Assembly (NCBI GenBank): GCA_902803745.1
Contig: CADCRB010000246.1
Coordinates: 1 to 7,862, forward strand
Origin: an uncultured Lachnospiraceae bacterium
GTDB lineage: Bacteria > Bacillota > Clostridia > Lachnospirales > Lachnospiraceae
Direction of reading: 5' to 3'
DNA length: 7,862 bases
The position numbers were made by a program, and so were the translations under genes. The notes beneath the pieces were generated by a model. It worked only from the letters and a program-made list of their open reading frames with translations, ran no database searches and was not told the DNA's origin. Of the stretch, positions 5,514 through 7,862 are shown piece after piece; the stretch's first letter is position 1; each line of letters starts with the position of its first letter.

Positions 5514-6119
5514 ATGCACTCAATAGAATTATTATTCCATATACTCTTCACCCTTTTCATCATCGTAATGACAATAATTACAGTGTACAGAAAGAGTAGC
5601 TCAGCAATTAAGAACCATTCTGAGATACAGGAAAGCATTGCCCTTCTGCAAAACAGGCTTGGGAAACCAAAATCAGAATACTTTCCAGATCAAAGCTTAT
5701 ACGAAAAGTTTTCAAAGGATCCGGAAAACAACAGCTATCTGACAGCCCTTGCATATGACATCCTGAATCATTGTGATAATAAACAGTGGGATATTCCAGT
5801 TTGTGCGGTAAAACAACTTGGGCCTAATGCGGCAGGTCAGTATGTCCACAGCAATAAAGGCTCAGAGATCAGAATCCTTATCGGCGATAATGCCCACGAT
5901 AATATTGTCTTTTCTGTTCTGATACATGAATGCATGCATCATTTTCTCAGGACAAATGATATTTCCTTTATGGATTCCCACAAGAATGAAGTTTTGACAG
6001 ATACAGCTGCTCTATATCTCGGATTTTCCAAGTACATGAACAAAGGATATATCGGAGTAGGCTATCTGAAATACAGAGAGCTGCTATATGCGGAGAAAAT
6101 GATAAAAACCCTCAGTTAA
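5514..6119 (+). CDS. Membrane-anchored putative HExxH metallopeptidase
   Basis: The 201-residue protein has one N-terminal transmembrane helix at about 5-24, followed by a basic stretch (YRKSSSAIK). By the positive-inside rule this would leave the main domain in the cytoplasm. The domain has a zinc-protease motif, HECMH at 138-142, inside the hydrophobic stretch FSVLIHECMHHFL. A further segment, NEVLTDTAALYLGF (158-171), has E159 and D163 in helical spacing, as in gluzincin-like enzymes where a downstream acidic residue is the third zinc ligand; H156 is an alternative ligand. The exact peptidase family is not identified and the substrate is unknown. The start follows AAAGGA (5504-5509) by 4 nt. 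It lies 258 bp after the lipoprotein gene with its own candidate promoter, and its stop codon overlaps that of a minus-strand gene fragment. Confidence 0.75.
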   Translation: MHSIELLFHILFTLFIIVMTIITVYRKSSSAIKNHSEIQESIALLQNRLGKPKSEYFPDQSLYEKFSKDPENNSYLTALAYDILNHCDNKQWDIPVCAVKQLGPNAAGQYVHSNKGSEIRILIGDNAHDNIVFSVLIHECMHHFLRTNDISFMDSHKNEVLTDTAALYLGFSKYMNKGYIGVGYLKYRELLYAEKMIKTLS

Positions 6120-6283
6120 CCATCTTCCTCATCACTCGAATCTCCATCTGAATCGTCCCCGCCATCTGAACCACCAGAAGGATCATCACTGCTTTCGCTT
6201 TCCTCTATCTCACTCTTATCCTCCGGGTGGGCCTCATCAACATGCTCAAGCCTTTTGCAACGCTCCGGGCTTATTTTGCAGAC
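6116..6283 (-). pseudogene. 3' fragment of a gene with a Ser/Asp/Glu-rich acidic tail
   Basis: On the minus strand 55 open codons end at a TAA (6116-6118) that shares bases with the TAA of the convergent HExxH gene. The frame reads CKISPERCKRLEHVDEAH, then a low-complexity tail of about 33 residues made almost only of S, D, E and G. There is no ATG, GTG or TTG codon in it, and a TGA (6284-6286) closes the frame upstream, where the promoter of the next plus-strand gene lies. Composition and codon phase are protein-like, so I read it as the 3' end of a truncated gene. The family is not recognised. Coding in the past is inferred, not proven. Confidence 0.45.
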
Positions 6284-6312
6284 TCAACTGTATATATGAA
6301 CAGAAAGAGAGA

Positions 6313-6340
6313 TTGAAAAATTGTCCAAATGCACTATACT
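6313..6340 (+). promoter_or_regulatory. Candidate promoter of the right-edge gene
   Basis: TTGAAA (6313-6318), 16 bp and TATACT (6335-6340) give five of six matches in each element. The predicted start near 6347 would leave only about 15 nt of leader, with the ribosome binding site at its very 5' end, which is tight but possible. Confidence 0.5.
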
Positions 6341-6361
6341 GACAACAGGGGAAAATGATTT

Positions 6362-7862
6362 ATGCCAAAATATAACAGAATAGTATATTTAAGAGACTAT
6401 ATAAGGAATATAAGGAATAATTTTGAAAACCGTGAGGACTTTTCCATTGAACGGACAGAGAGGCTGCAAAAAATAGACAATCTCTTCGCGGATTTACAGA
6501 AATATCTCGATGGTGCGGTAGCTTCTTTCCAGAACAATCCGGATAATATAGACGGCTATGATGAATATTGTGCCAAGGACCGCACACATCTGAAATTTGT
6601 AAACACTTACCATGAGCTTCAGCAAGAGCTTCATAGTATCCCCGCCTCGGAAAAGACCGGCGTAACCGGTATAGTGGCTGATGATAAGATCATTGATTTC
6701 CTTGATAACTATGCACATACTGTAAACAATTCCTTCGATGCCCCTGTAGTAAATTCAGTAGATGATTCGGCCGAAGCAGAAAAAAGAAGAGATCTTTATG
6801 TAAAAAATATCGAAACTGTATCGAAAGCTCCCGACTCTCTCTCTGATTATTCTGATATCTCCGGTCTCGAAGAAAGAGACAAAAAGGAATACGACAAATA
6901 TATCTCCTATTGGGTAAAAAACATAAAAAACAAGGGACTCAATGCCAGCCTTGAATATATAAATTCCTTTATGTCAGTGGCTACGCCCAAGGATTCACCT
7001 GCTGTCCAAGCGGCAATGAATGATATTCTCTATACTGTAACCTGCGTAAAAAAACCCGATGGAACTCTGGATGAATCAAAGACAAAGGATATGCTCCAGG
7101 GCTTTCAGATATATACCCTTGGAAAATCAAAAGAAGCAGGAAAAAAAATATCCCAGCTGAAAGCGGATTCTAAAGGTGAGCCGGATTGGCAGATAAATGA
7201 TAAATTCAGTTTAACAGCGGAAAAGCTGCATAATCAGGCATGCTCTACCATGTCCGTAAACCTTTCATCCATGCTGGAATCGGCGACTAATTTCTCAGCA
7301 AACCCGGAATTAAGCTCATATCCCACAGCCTGCTTTCACACTCTCAAAAATAAATATCTCAAAACTGATGCGGAATTCAAAAAAGGAAGTGAACTGTTAT
7401 CAGAGATATCATCTAAAACATCTAAATTAGAGGGTGAGGCCCGGGAAGCGCAATATAAGGAAATCCAGGATTTCATTAACGCTGAAAAAACAAATGTTAA
7501 TCAGCAATTTAATCATCTGGATCAGCGCCTGATCGATCAGTGTTCCTCATTAAACAAGCTTCTTGAGAGCATGGAAAACACCGAAAATGCTTATGCCCTT
7601 CACTCCAATTCAAAGCTTTACGAAGACATGATAAAAAGTATGCGTGACTTAAGGGCTTTCTCTCAGGACTATATTTCAGAGGGAAAAGAACTTCCGCATG
7701 ATAAATTAGGTGAAGCTGCGGGCAAGCTTAAGACCGTCGAAAACAGAGTAAGGGATTATCTCGATAACAGAACAAAGGTCTCCTACAGCCATAAGGCAGG
7801 TGAGATACGAAGGGATCTCGCTCTCTGCGCCTACTCCCAGTTAAATCAGAGCGAATTTCAAA
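6362..7862 (+). CDS. Large lysine/glutamate-rich, probably helical protein of unknown function, cut by right edge
   Basis: An uninterrupted frame of 500 codons starts at an ATG preceded 9 nt upstream by AGGGGA (6347-6352) and runs off the window without a stop. The product begins MPKYNRIVYLRDYIRNIRNN, with no signal peptide and no transmembrane segment in the visible part, so it appears cytoplasmic or exported by a non-Sec route. It is rich in Lys, Glu, Asp, Ser and Asn, with few glycines or prolines, consistent with long alpha-helices and coiled coil (for example about 365-430). A denser, possibly conserved segment lies near the end, around residues 459-493 (RVRDYLDNRTKVSYSHKAGE and on). No enzyme motif was found and I do not recognise the family. 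It is the third plus-strand gene in a row, 242 bp after the HExxH gene, with its own candidate promoter. That it is coding is well supported by length; its function is not. Confidence 0.85.
   Translation, partial: MPKYNRIVYLRDYIRNIRNNFENREDFSIERTERLQKIDNLFADLQKYLDGAVASFQNNPDNIDGYDEYCAKDRTHLKFVNTYHELQQELHSIPASEKTGVTGIVADDKIIDFLDNYAHTVNNSFDAPVVNSVDDSAEAEKRRDLYVKNIETVSKAPDSLSDYSDISGLEERDKKEYDKYISYWVKNIKNKGLNASLEYINSFMSVATPKDSPAVQAAMNDILYTVTCVKKPDGTLDESKTKDMLQGFQIYTLGKSKEAGKKISQLKADSKGEPDWQINDKFSLTAEKLHNQACSTMSVNLSSMLESATNFSANPELSSYPTACFHTLKNKYLKTDAEFKKGSELLSEISSKTSKLEGEAREAQYKEIQDFINAEKTNVNQQFNHLDQRLIDQCSSLNKLLESMENTENAYALHSNSKLYEDMIKSMRDLRAFSQDYISEGKELPHDKLGEAAGKLKTVENRVRDYLDNRTKVSYSHKAGEIRRDLALCAYSQLNQSEFQ

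Noticed and set aside
6360..6718. Two minus-strand frames of about 75 codons
   Set aside because: They are antisense to the start of the long right-edge gene, which has a promoter, a ribosome binding site and 500 open codons.

Overview
The window looks like a chromosomal stretch from an anaerobic Firmicute of the Clostridia, probably Lachnospiraceae-like. The reasons are strong AGGAGG ribosome binding sites, TTGACA/TATAAT-type promoters, an aldo/keto reductase carrying two 4Fe-4S motifs, and a PadR / HAAS-domain / DUF4097 cassette of the kind common in Clostridia. This placement is inferred from gene types, not from a marker gene. No RNA genes, CRISPR arrays, insertion sequences or attachment sites were seen.

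Left part (1-2013, minus strand): a two-gene operon, an AKR-ferredoxin fusion followed 21 bp later by a Gfo/Idh/MocA dehydrogenase that runs off the left edge. A candidate promoter lies at 2085-2113. A symmetrical hairpin terminator at 2123-2154 separates this operon from the next.

Middle part (2333-4553, minus strand): a three-gene operon in the order PadR repressor, HAAS-domain six-helix membrane protein, membrane-anchored DUF4097 solenoid. It has a consensus promoter (TTGACA, 17 bp, TATATT). Three related 19-bp dyads surround this promoter, one filling the spacer between -35 and -10, which suggests tight PadR autorepression. A GC-rich island with a canonical G-quadruplex pattern on the minus strand lies between this promoter and the divergent promoter to its right.

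Right part (4629-7862, plus strand) reads as accessory DNA: a lipoprotein with an acidic linker, a membrane-anchored HExxH putative metallopeptidase, and a long open reading frame (at least 500 codons, cut by the right edge) for a lysine/glutamate-rich, probably helical protein. In the two gaps around the metallopeptidase gene the minus strand holds open fragments without start codons that look like 3' ends of decayed genes. One encodes a Ser/Asp/Glu-rich acidic tail whose stop codon overlaps the metallopeptidase stop codon.

The PadR cassette is a coherent regulatory and envelope unit. The left operon is a catabolic or redox pair of unknown substrate. The right-hand genes have no recognisable shared pathway and are the least explained part of the window.
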